DNA from: Candidatus Poribacteria bacterium
Lineage (GTDB): Bacteria; Poribacteria; WGA-4E; WGA-3G
DNA: 64,000 nucleotides
NCBI GenBank assembly: GCA_003635195.1
Contig: PYIY01000145.1
Coordinates: 1 to 64,000, forward strand
Direction of reading: 5' to 3'
The notes under the pieces: model-generated
What the model saw: the letters and a program-made list of their open reading frames with translations, nothing else
What the model was told of the DNA's origin: nothing
Database searches by the model: none
Program-made: the position numbers and the translations under genes
In this document: positions 44,894-52,717 of the stretch, one piece after another
How the letters are laid out: each line of letters starts with the position of its first letter
How positions within the stretch are numbered: position 1 is the first letter of the stretch

Positions 44894-46147
44894 TTAAAAC
44901 GGTAACAGGTTACCTGCAGCGTCAAACGCAAACGGCTTCGTTTCACCGATGACCGCTAACCTCGAATGCAGTTTCGCATCCTCAAGCAGCGCGTCAGAGA
45001 TGTCGAGTTCCGTCAATCTCAACGTGCTTTCAATCCGGATAACCCGTGCATCTTCCGGTTCGGTAAGACCGATGGTGTCCAATGCGATCTCAATCGCTTC
45101 GCGGTCGGTATCGTAATAGAACGGGATTTTCGATTTCTGAGGTCCAAGTGCGGTGATACCGTTCATGTAGGTCGAGTGCCGGTCAATTTTGTCCACAAGA
45201 CGGGTCGTTGTGAAATCGGCGAGTCCGATACCAGTGGCGTTGCCGTCACTCTCTTCGGTGAGATCGCGGACAAATATACGGAGAATCGCGGGTTTCGCAG
45301 GTTCCGGTTCAAAGTTCTGCATCATCCTGCCGATAACGTTCGAGTCCATGCCGGTGCCACTGATGTTCTTGCCTGTCCAATCTATGATAAGCAGATCGAG
45401 TTCGTCAAAGGGGAGTCGTCCCATCAGCGATTTCGCCTCGACGAGCAGTTCACGTTCCGTTTGGAGGAGCTGCGCGGCGGGCATCGCTACTGCTTTCGCG
45501 GTGTCTTCGTGTGCGTTCTCAATCAGCCCAATGCCGAAAGCGATTTTTCCGGTGTCGAGAATAAAACCACCGACTGCAGTGATGACGTGTTCAAAACCGT
45601 ATTGGAAGAAGGCGCGGTGATAAAGGTTCGCACCGTGCTGTTTGCCGAGTCCAATCACCAGCATCTTCATCACGCCGCTCTCGATGGAGCCGTTGAAATC
45701 TGTGTGTGCCTTGATACGATTGAGCGGGACGACGTGATCCGCTTCAGCGGCATATCGATCAAAGAAAACCGGTAAGCCATCCGCCGTTTTTCCAAGTTCC
45801 ACGACCTCCATTGACGCTTTCACAGGTGCGCCGACGGTTTCCTCGGTGATACCATAATGTTCCAGTACGCTACGCTGTCCTTCGGCAGTTGCGCCGCCGT
45901 GGCTTCCCATCGCTGGAACCACAAACGGGTCCGCGCCGAGTCCTTTGAGATAACCAACTGTTGCTTTGACGGCTATATCAACATTCGCGACACCGCGGCT
46001 GCCAGCAGTAACAGCGACAGTCTCGCCGGGTTTGACGATAGTAGCGGCGTTAATCCGATCTAATTCTGCGTGAATCGCTGCAGGGAGATCAGCGAGAACA
46101 GGTGCCTCAAAATGCTGTTGAATCCGTGTCATTTTTGGAAGTGCCAT
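44894..46147 (-). CDS. LarA-like nickel-pincer enzyme (DUF2088)
   Basis: A lactate-racemase-family protein of 417 aa. DUF2088 features: AVTAGSRGVANVD, then PAMGSHGGATAEGQ with H83, NRIKAHTDFNGSIESGVMK with H148 and K161, followed by GLGKQHGA. These correspond in position to the cofactor-binding His/Lys set of LarA. Homologues of LarA catalyse racemisation or epimerisation of 2-hydroxy acids and sugars. ATG 46147 is used; the frame opens at 46183. It presumably needs the nickel cofactor that LarC (32271) completes. The exact substrate is unknown. Confidence 0.8.
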   Translation of the reverse strand: MALPKMTRIQQHFEAPVLADLPAAIHAELDRINAATIVKPGETVAVTAGSRGVANVDIAVKATVGYLKGLGADPFVVPAMGSHGGATAEGQRSVLEHYGITEETVGAPVKASMEVVELGKTADGLPVFFDRYAAEADHVVPLNRIKAHTDFNGSIESGVMKMLVIGLGKQHGANLYHRAFFQYGFEHVITAVGGFILDTGKIAFGIGLIENAHEDTAKAVAMPAAQLLQTERELLVEAKSLMGRLPFDELDLLIIDWTGKNISGTGMDSNVIGRMMQNFEPEPAKPAILRIFVRDLTEESDGNATGIGLADFTTTRLVDKIDRHSTYMNGITALGPQKSKIPFYYDTDREAIEIALDTIGLTEPEDARVIRIESTLRLTELDISDALLEDAKLHSRLAVIGETKPFAFDAAGNLLPF

Positions 46148-46507
46148 GCGTTTCCATCCTTTATGTTTGGATTTTACAGGCAATTCTATCAGAAACAGGA
46201 TAAGAGTGCAAGGGAAATGTGGAATGGCTGTCAGCCATCGGCTGTCGGCTGTCGGCAGTCAGCGTTCAGCCCTGTAAGGGGTTTTTGCTTGGGTATTTCT
46301 GCAGCATGTTTATAGAATTGTGTTCCACTATGCTCTTTAGCCCTGTAAGGGGTTTTTGCTTGGGTATTTCTGCAGCATGTTTATATTGCTTCTGAATCGC
46401 GGATTGTCGCGGATGGTACGGATTACACGGATTTTAAGAGATTTTGATGGTGTGATGTTGTTAGCCCAAACGGGCGGCAGGAGAAGAGAAAAAGAGTAAT
46501 CGCTCTT
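46148..46507. other. Repeat-filled intergenic region before the second defence island
   Basis: 360 bases with no gene. Contents in order: a GGCTGTCAGCCATCGG-type tract (46221-46270), two identical 47-base repeats (46268-46314, 46339-46385) and an ATCCGCG/ATTACACGG tract (46396-46438). Confidence 0.65.
46268..46385 (+). repeat. Direct repeat pair, 47 bases each
   Basis: Units at 46268-46314 and 46339-46385 appear identical, start AGCCCTGTAAGGGGTTTTT, and are 71 bases apart start to start. A diverged copy stands at 25133-25171. The first part (CCCTGTAAGGGGTTTTT) resembles a short hairpin with a T-run, so each unit could work as a terminator, here reading toward the convergent defence genes. 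Confidence 0.6.
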
Positions 46508-46942
46508 TTAAGTGTGCTTCAGGGATGATGGATAAATTTCATGATTGGGGTCCCACCAAAGCAGAAAAGCATCTTCTCCAGATCGAATCGCCCAAATCCG
46601 CTGTGTGCTGCCTAGACGAAATGAGATTAATTCCGCTTGATCATCGTGTCCGAGCTGTTCTAACCGATTTTGGGCAGGTTCAATGATGTCATTGACTGCT
46701 ACCGCATGGTGATGTCGCCCTAATATTTCTCCCCAAGTCATAGTTTCAAAACTACGCATCTTATCCCATATTTTCCTCAAGAAATCAGGACAAGTTATTT
46801 GATTCCAACCCCATCGACTATTGTCATCAATTCCTGTTACTTTCCACACGAGTCTCTTGTTTTGAGTAGATGCTATAGAAGGAGATATGGGGCTTTTCCT
46901 TAACCTCGGATTACGATTTCGACGTGCCCTTTTATTCCTCAT
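46508..46942 (-). CDS. Putative toxin of a Panacea-type toxin-antitoxin pair
   Basis: 144 aa; the first ~25 residues are very basic (RNKRARRNRNPRLRKS). The C-terminal part has an RNase/toxin-like small fold: LISFRLGSTQRIWAIRSGEDAFLLWWDPNHEIYP, a pattern I associate with toxins beside DUF4065 genes but cannot name. ATG 46942 overlaps the preceding gene by 11 bases, and GAGGACG lies about 9 bases upstream. Overlap and order (antitoxin first) are typical of toxin-antitoxin pairs. Assignment as the toxin is inference from the partner. Confidence 0.6.
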   Translation of the reverse strand: MRNKRARRNRNPRLRKSPISPSIASTQNKRLVWKVTGIDDNSRWGWNQITCPDFLRKIWDKMRSFETMTWGEILGRHHHAVAVNDIIEPAQNRLEQLGHDDQAELISFRLGSTQRIWAIRSGEDAFLLWWDPNHEIYPSSLKHT

Positions 46943-47609
46943 TTTCGTAATCGTCCTCAACCGGCAAGGAACTATAGTAATGTGCTATCGCGTCTAAAGA
47001 TATAACCCGATTACCTCTCTCCAATTTGGGTAATCCTTTTCTCGCCTGAATCCAAGGATCTTCCATGTGAGTTAGATCAATTAACCATTGGGCAGATTTA
47101 TCGCCATAATAATCAAGAACAGCATCAACTGTTTCCTGTTGTTCCTGATTCAACAAACGGGGATTGCCAATTGGCATTGCCGATATTTCGTACATGCCGC
47201 GATGGTAATCAAACAAATCTCTAACAACCGGACCATTTGCCCACGCCTCAATATCTTCTTCAAATAGTTGTTTCTCATCCCACACCAATGACCACGCTTG
47301 GCTGTAATATACCAATTTCTGAAGTTTCATAGTCGTCATTGCTCCCATTTTCTCTAAAACATAGGCAGCAACGTCAAAGACTTGAATGCTCGGCGGTTCA
47401 AGGTCTGGATTCTGCGATTCTTTCCAAATTCTATCTTCCAACGATTCAAAACTGATGTCTTCACTAAACCTTAAATTAGAAGTGTTTATACCTCTTTCAT
47501 CACCATCTACATTTGCGGAAACGATCATATCTCCTTCACGGGTAATCACGTCTTCGGAAGAAGTACTCTCATCCCCAAGCATTGTGTTTGTGTTTTCCGA
47601 TTTACTCAT
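46932..47609 (-). CDS. Panacea-domain (DUF4065) antitoxin-like protein
   Basis: 225 aa. Residues ~76-200 fit the Panacea/DUF4065 (SocA-like) domain: FDVAAYVLEKMG, MTTMKLQKLVYYSQAWSL, EDIEAWANGPVVRDLF, and the ending KSAQWLIDLTHMEDPW. This domain is known as a broadly adaptable antitoxin that pairs with many toxins. The first ~75 residues are an acidic, low-complexity extension absent from minimal members. Its start overlaps the upstream gene by 4 bases and its end overlaps the downstream toxin candidate, so three genes form one operon. Confidence 0.85.
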   Translation of the reverse strand: MSKSENTNTMLGDESTSSEDVITREGDMIVSANVDGDERGINTSNLRFSEDISFESLEDRIWKESQNPDLEPPSIQVFDVAAYVLEKMGAMTTMKLQKLVYYSQAWSLVWDEKQLFEEDIEAWANGPVVRDLFDYHRGMYEISAMPIGNPRLLNQEQQETVDAVLDYYGDKSAQWLIDLTHMEDPWIQARKGLPKLERGNRVISLDAIAHYYSSLPVEDDYENEE

Positions 47610-48247
47610 TCATCCTCTCCTTCCAACTCCAAACTATAGATTTCAGTGATAAATTGTATTGCTTCTTGTTTCAATTCAAGTATTGAAGTTTCTGAGATTC
47701 CCGCCTTAAACTCGACTAAATTGCGAATATTAAAATGGAAATTAAGATCAAAATCGACGCTTTCTTCCTCAAGTCTAATAATGGTGTTAAGGATTCGTCC
47801 ATTTAACACCAAATTCCGATTATACTGCTCGCCGGTTAATAACCCACCAAACTGTTCAATTTTTTCTAAATCTCTTGGACGTATCAGATTTATCAAATCA
47901 TCATTGATTTCGTTCTCAGTAAAGAGAAAATTCGCTCCGTATCCTGTAACTGGTGTATGTGGGAGGTAATCGGCAAGCTGTAGAGCAATTTCTTGTATAC
48001 GGTCTAAATTTTCGTTATTGTTTTCTACTGGATTGAAGTTTAGTCTATTTTCTTGGAATAGAATTTCAACTTCCTTTGACAATATTCGTGGAGAAATAAA
48101 TTGTGCGTTGAAGTCTTGGGAAACCAGCATATCTATTTTGAATTCTTCTTCGGGAAAAAGGTATCTCTTAATCCAATCTTGAGTAAATATATACCTGTTC
48201 CAACCACCTACAACAACCAGGGCATTAGAGGGTTTGCTTAATTTCAT
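47606..48247 (-). CDS. Unknown 213-aa protein heading the Panacea operon
   Basis: I do not recognise it. The N-terminus ALVVVGGWNRYIFTQDWIKRYLFPEEEFKID suggests a beta strand-loop start; the middle has ENRLNFNPVENNNENLDRIQEIALQLADYLPHTPVTGYGANFLFTE. The start is ATG 48247, with AAAGG upstream. It overlaps the antitoxin by 4 bases (ATGA), so translation is coupled. It may be a third, possibly sensing or regulatory, part of the toxin-antitoxin operon; this is inference. Confidence 0.7.
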   Translation of the reverse strand: MKLSKPSNALVVVGGWNRYIFTQDWIKRYLFPEEEFKIDMLVSQDFNAQFISPRILSKEVEILFQENRLNFNPVENNNENLDRIQEIALQLADYLPHTPVTGYGANFLFTENEINDDLINLIRPRDLEKIEQFGGLLTGEQYNRNLVLNGRILNTIIRLEEESVDFDLNFHFNIRNLVEFKAGISETSILELKQEAIQFITEIYSLELEGEDE

Positions 48248-48394
48248 GAGCAATGCCTTTCAAGAGCTGGGCTTAGATTATTTGCACAAACACTCGGCGT
48301 AGCACTTATCCAACGCTGGAGCCGAACATCCGTAAATCAGTATGGATATACTTATTAAACGATGGGTTATCTATACCGATTACAACGTAGAGTA

Positions 48395-48423
48395 ATTATA
48401 ACACATTTTTACTCAAAAACCAA
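48395..48423 (-). promoter_or_regulatory. Candidate promoter of the three-gene Panacea operon
   Basis: On the minus strand TTGGTT (48423-48418) and a perfect TATAAT (48400-48395) stand 17 bases apart. The leader to ATG 48247 would be about 140 bases and has no convincing hairpin. Confidence 0.55.
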
Positions 48424-48480
48424 GTTTTTTACAAACAGTGTGTCTGAAGACGTAACAGAAAACGTAATTATGATGTTCTC

Positions 48481-48783
48481 TCAATATAGCGATCTCAAAC
48501 GATTCTGCCGCTCTTCCCAGTCTGGAAGATACGCAGACATATAGCCTTTAAAAAGTTTACCGTGATTCGGGACGAGTAGATGCACCAATTCATGGACAAT
48601 CACGAATTCTGTCAACGTTTCAGGGAGGTTGAGCAGGTCGGTGTTAAGGGTCAATCTTCCATTCGTTGAAATAGATGCCCATTTCCGTCGCATATTACGC
48701 AAATGAATTTCCTGCACCTTGACCCCGATACGGTCTGCCCACTGCCATACTGCACTTTTCAAATCCACTTTATTGGGATTCAT
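48481..48783 (-). CDS. YgjP-like (DUF45) zinc metallopeptidase-fold protein
   Basis: 100 aa with HELVH at residues 64-68 (FVIVHELVHLLVPNHGKLF) and a third ligand H74, followed by YLPDWEERQNRLR, the end of the YgjP/DUF45 (M48-related) domain. This is a short version lacking the usual N-terminal beta domain. Its start overlaps the end of hsdR by 4 bases (ATGA), showing translational coupling. DUF45 proteins are repeatedly found beside type I restriction genes; the substrate is unknown. Confidence 0.85.
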   Translation of the reverse strand: MNPNKVDLKSAVWQWADRIGVKVQEIHLRNMRRKWASISTNGRLTLNTDLLNLPETLTEFVIVHELVHLLVPNHGKLFKGYMSAYLPDWEERQNRLRSLY

Positions 48784-51653
48784 ACCCGTTTCAACCTCAA
48801 TAATTTGTCTGTCGTTTCAAATAGGTTTTTTATATCAATTGTGGGTCTTAATGTCTTATAGAGTGTGCCCCGCAATTCATTTTGTTGATGCTTGTCCCAC
48901 CGATAATCGGGAAATTGCGCAAAGACTTGATCGACGGCCCGCGCCTGCTCTGGGTTAACATCTTCTATAACGTTCCTGAGAACGGTATAGACCGCGTAAG
49001 TGTTATCGTCCATATCCATTTGATCTTGTTCTCTTCTAGCACGTGAAACTTCTTCAGCTAATCCCATAAACTTAGCCAAAGCACCTTGTGTTCCTGACTG
49101 ACGATTTTCATAATCCTCTGCGACCGCTTCTACACGTTCGCCCAGTGGAATTAGATATGGGCTTGATTCGCTTTCATCCGTCACTTTCTGACGTAGCACT
49201 TTTACCAAATTCAGAACTTTAACCGTATCGGACGCATCACTCTGATCTATTTCCCGCAAAGTGGTCTCGTTCAATTCATAAACGGCATCAGGTAACCCAA
49301 ATAGATCACCTTCCGTGTGCGCCTGTAAGAGTTGCTGCGTCTTGGCGGTTAACTCTTTGTCAACGTAGGTGCGATCGGAATAGACGTTCCGAATCAATCC
49401 ATAGAGTTTTGCAAGGGTCTGATAATCTTCTATAAACGGTTGTAAGAAGGCATCCGGTGAAAGGATGTTATAGAGATTCTGCACCTGTTTGAAAAAGGCG
49501 AAAAACGCCTCCCGGACATCTTTATCCGTAAAATGCACAATTGCCCGCTCTTTCGCTTTATCGTCCGAACCTTCGGCAAGTGGGAGGTATTGCTGTGCGG
49601 TTTCACGCATCAGTTTCGCAAACGTTTCTTTGAGTATATCAATGTTCTGAATGACACTCTCTACCTCGTCAGAATCAAAAGCGAGTGCCTTTTCGAGGTT
49701 CTCAAAGATACCGACAAAATCTAAGACGAAACCGGCGGGTTTCACCAACCCGTCCGCATCTTCATAGGGGCGGTTCACACGTGCGATTGCCTGTAATAGC
49801 AAATGATCGCGCATCGGTTTATCAAGGTACATGCAGTAGAGGATCGGTGCATCGAAACCTGTCAATAGTTTCTGGGTCACAATCAAAATCTTCGGCTGTT
49901 TGCTCTTGTTGGTGAACCGCTTACGGACATCTTTTTCTTCTTCCGGTGCGCGGTGATACGTCTTCATCAATTCGGAATCTCGATTGTCTGCAGAATAGAC
50001 GACCTCAGAATATTCTGGGGACAGATACTTATCCAGTGCTTGCTTATATAGGGCACACGCTTCACGGTCAACACCGACCAGAAACGCCTTGAATCCCATC
50101 GGTTCCACAGTCTCTTGAAAGTGTTCAGCAACAAACTTAGCGATTTTCCCAACTCTGTCGGGTGCTTTCATCATCGCTTTCAGGTTGACAGCGCGGTCGA
50201 GAATTGCGTTTAACTCATCAGGATCGCTGACCCCTTCCGCATCTGCCAGGTTAAGAAATTCCCGATCCAATATCTCTGAATCGACCTGTAAATCAGACGG
50301 TGCAAGCGCGTAGTTCAACCGGACGGTCGTCCCATCCTCAATGGATTCCGAGATTGCGTACTTATCAAGGTAGCCTTGTGCATCGTCTACGCCGAAGACC
50401 TTAAAAGTTCCATCGCCTTTAGAGAGGCTGTCAATTGGGGTACCAGTGAAGCCGATATAGGTTGCGTTGGGGAGGGCAGCCATCAGATAGTTTCCAAAAT
50501 CGCCGCCGGTTGTTCGGTGTGCCTCATCAATCAACACTGCTACGCTCTCACGGGTGTTGAGGTTTGCGGGTCGCTTGTCAAACTTATGAATCATTGACAC
50601 AATCAAGCCGCGATAATCGGAGGATAGAATTTCTTCCAAGTTATCTTTGCTATTTGCGACCTCAAGCGTGGTGATGCCGTAACCGGTGATGTTCCTAAAA
50701 AGTTGGCTTTCCAGTTCATTGCGGTCAACCACCATCAACACAGTAGGCTTTTCTGTCTGTTCCCGACCTCGTAAGAGTCGCGCCGCAATGCTTATCATGG
50801 TGAGCGTTTTGCCGCTGCCTTGTGTATGCCAGACAAGTCCGCGCCGTTTGTTCGGATTATGGACCCGTTCAATCACCTTCTCCACAGCGCGCGTCTGGTG
50901 TTGACGCAACACAATTTTGGTAAGTTGGTCATCTTTACTCTGGAAGATAATGGACTGCTGCAGGACTTTCAGGAAGTGATCTCGATTGAAGAAAATTTTG
51001 ATTTTCTGCTCGTAGTTAGTGGCTTCGTCGGTTTTCCAGTTAAACAGGTTTTTGCGGGTTACGTTCCATGTCACACCGTAGAAGAAGTCCAGCAGTTGCG
51101 TGACACCGAAAAGTTGAGCAGTAGTGAACATCTCTGGCGTTTCGGTGTGGTAACGGCGGATTTGCTCCACGCCGAGTGCTAATCCGTCCGGCTTGCCAGC
51201 GTTTTTGGTCTCCACGACAGCTACGGGAATCCCGTTAATCAGGAATACTACATCGGCGCGATTGCGATGCCCTGCGTTTTGCTGTTCCCATTCATCGGTG
51301 ACGTGAAACAGGTTATTGTCAGGGTTCTCAAAGTCAATCAGGGTAACGTTGCGGTTGCGGTTTTCATCCGCAACAAAAATTGACTGTTCACCACGTAACC
51401 ACGAGAGAGCGTCTCGATTGCCGTCAAGTGTTGCGTTGAGCAGACCGAGCTGCCGTATCACCTCAGCGCAATTAGAATCATCTACGATGCCTTTATTGAG
51501 TTTCAAGAGTTGCGCCTTCAGCACATCAATAAAATAAAGCGTGGCGGTATCACCAACACGCATCTGCATCGCTTCTGACTGAGAAACAGACTGCCAACCG
51601 ATTTCATCGGCGTATTTGAGCATCGGCTCCTGTACTGCGGAACGTTCAGACAT
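48780..51653 (-). CDS. hsdR: Type I restriction enzyme subunit R (HsdR)
   Basis: 957 aa. The N-terminal nuclease has RADVVFLINGIPVAVVETKN (D ... ExK) near residues 130-155. A superfamily-2 motor follows: GLVWHTQGSGKTLTM, VLIDEAHRTTGG, FTGTPI. The C-terminal helical part contacts the methyltransferase complex. HsdR translocates DNA and cuts far from the recognition site when the site is unmethylated. Needs HsdM (60321-61952) and HsdS (52718-53926). No disruption seen. Confidence 0.97.
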   Translation of the reverse strand: MSERSAVQEPMLKYADEIGWQSVSQSEAMQMRVGDTATLYFIDVLKAQLLKLNKGIVDDSNCAEVIRQLGLLNATLDGNRDALSWLRGEQSIFVADENRNRNVTLIDFENPDNNLFHVTDEWEQQNAGHRNRADVVFLINGIPVAVVETKNAGKPDGLALGVEQIRRYHTETPEMFTTAQLFGVTQLLDFFYGVTWNVTRKNLFNWKTDEATNYEQKIKIFFNRDHFLKVLQQSIIFQSKDDQLTKIVLRQHQTRAVEKVIERVHNPNKRRGLVWHTQGSGKTLTMISIAARLLRGREQTEKPTVLMVVDRNELESQLFRNITGYGITTLEVANSKDNLEEILSSDYRGLIVSMIHKFDKRPANLNTRESVAVLIDEAHRTTGGDFGNYLMAALPNATYIGFTGTPIDSLSKGDGTFKVFGVDDAQGYLDKYAISESIEDGTTVRLNYALAPSDLQVDSEILDREFLNLADAEGVSDPDELNAILDRAVNLKAMMKAPDRVGKIAKFVAEHFQETVEPMGFKAFLVGVDREACALYKQALDKYLSPEYSEVVYSADNRDSELMKTYHRAPEEEKDVRKRFTNKSKQPKILIVTQKLLTGFDAPILYCMYLDKPMRDHLLLQAIARVNRPYEDADGLVKPAGFVLDFVGIFENLEKALAFDSDEVESVIQNIDILKETFAKLMRETAQQYLPLAEGSDDKAKERAIVHFTDKDVREAFFAFFKQVQNLYNILSPDAFLQPFIEDYQTLAKLYGLIRNVYSDRTYVDKELTAKTQQLLQAHTEGDLFGLPDAVYELNETTLREIDQSDASDTVKVLNLVKVLRQKVTDESESSPYLIPLGERVEAVAEDYENRQSGTQGALAKFMGLAEEVSRARREQDQMDMDDNTYAVYTVLRNVIEDVNPEQARAVDQVFAQFPDYRWDKHQQNELRGTLYKTLRPTIDIKNLFETTDKLLRLKRV

Positions 51654-51691
51654 AATGCCACCGAAATCGGGCAGATAACCCGTTCTACATT

Positions 51692-52270
51692 TTAATCAGA
51701 AAGTGTGACGCGGGTGTAGATATCCTGCAAAGGGAGTTTACATTCAATGGAGTCGAGCAACAGAACATCTTCAGGTGTGTGAAACTCTTTGCCTGCCCAC
51801 TGTGACTCCATGAGTCGATGATGCGTAACGTGAATCCTGTCTTGTGAAACAAGGATATATTCTCGTAAAGACGCGAGTTCTTGATAGTGGGCAAATTTCT
51901 CGCCTTTGTCATAAACTTCCGTTGACGGCGAAAGCACCTCTACGACAAGGATGGGGTTGAGGAGTGTGTCAAAGACGTTATCCTCAAAACGGGGTTTCTC
52001 ACAAACAACGACAACATCCGGGTAGAAGTAGGATCCTGTCCGACTGGTTCGCACGCGCATATCGCCGCTGTAGATTTCACAACCGCGTGGTCTTAGTTGG
52101 ATATTTAGCTCAGTGGTTATATCCACAGTGATTATATTATGTGCGCGACTTGCCCCAGACATGGCGAGGACTTCACCGTGGATGTATTCGCTTTTATATT
52201 TTGCCCTGCGTTCCGAAGCGAGATATGCTTCGGGGGTAATGTAAGTGTCGGCTGCTGCAATAGATGACAT
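51692..52270 (-). CDS. Uma2-family (DUF820) nuclease-fold protein
   Basis: 192 aa. The fold is PD-(D/E)XK-like: YKSEYIHGEVLAMSGASRAHN, then YFYPDVVVVCEKP (D), then PILVVEVLSPSTEVYDKGEKF (ExL with a following Lys). These are the standard features of the Uma2/DUF820 family, abundant in cyanobacteria and Poribacteria-like genomes. The start is ATG 52270. It sits inside the type I locus between hsdS and hsdR, but is more likely a passenger than a subunit. Confidence 0.88.
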   Translation of the reverse strand: MSSIAAADTYITPEAYLASERRAKYKSEYIHGEVLAMSGASRAHNIITVDITTELNIQLRPRGCEIYSGDMRVRTSRTGSYFYPDVVVVCEKPRFEDNVFDTLLNPILVVEVLSPSTEVYDKGEKFAHYQELASLREYILVSQDRIHVTHHRLMESQWAGKEFHTPEDVLLLDSIECKLPLQDIYTRVTLSD

Positions 52271-52346
52271 GTTCTTTCTCCATGAAGGTAGCTTATCAAA
52301 TTATAGCATTCTACAGGCAAAATCGCAACAAAGGAATGTGTAAAGA

Positions 52347-52369
52347 GGGTGTAAATATTTTGCCAATTG
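52347..52369 (+). mobile_element. Isolated end of the GGGTGTGTAAATATTTTG element
   Basis: GGGTGTAAATATTTTGCCAATTG closely matches the left ends at 12255 and 62885, but no right end follows before the next gene. It looks like a decayed or partly deleted copy, in the gap between the Uma2 gene and a small gene. Confidence 0.45.
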
Positions 52370-52440
52370 TCTGAATCGAGGATTAGGCGGATGACGCGAT
52401 TTTTTTCTGGGTTTTGCTTGTGCTTAACCTAATCTACGAC

Positions 52441-52680
52441 TCACTTGTCTTTCTCTTTTTTCGGGTGAAAGAATTTCTTAAGTTGCTCTTTCCCATCATG
52501 CAAATCTAGCCCAGCTTTAAGCAGATGTACAGAACCGCAGAAGATAACAAAATGGTGACTCCTGATATCTTCCCAAAAAGTTGACCAAATTTCACTTAGA
52601 CCTGAATATATGAGGATACCAGCGAAAGCTAAACTAGTAATTGGGTGTCCAAGAAATTGCTTTAAGCGCGCTTTTATCAT
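52441..52680 (-). CDS. Small membrane protein, unknown
   Basis: 79 aa with one membrane segment or two short ones (ITSLAFAGILIYSGLSEIW, and a weaker HHFVIFCGSVHLLKAG), then a Lys-rich tail (HPKKEKDK). Unknown family. It follows hsdS by 38 bases on the same strand. The tail suggests an inside C-terminus. Possible passenger gene or accessory of the restriction locus. Confidence 0.6.
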   Translation of the reverse strand: MIKARLKQFLGHPITSLAFAGILIYSGLSEIWSTFWEDIRSHHFVIFCGSVHLLKAGLDLHDGKEQLKKFFHPKKEKDK

Positions 52681-52717
52681 ACAAACTTATTACTCTCCGT
52701 ATAGATATTAAACACTG

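Noticed and set aside
44966..45775. A 269-aa plus-strand gene
   Set aside because: It lies antisense within the LarA-like gene and has the composition of a reverse-complement shadow.
46268..46385. A CRISPR array
   Set aside because: Only two units with a single 24-base gap and no cas genes; the same repeat occurs elsewhere alone.
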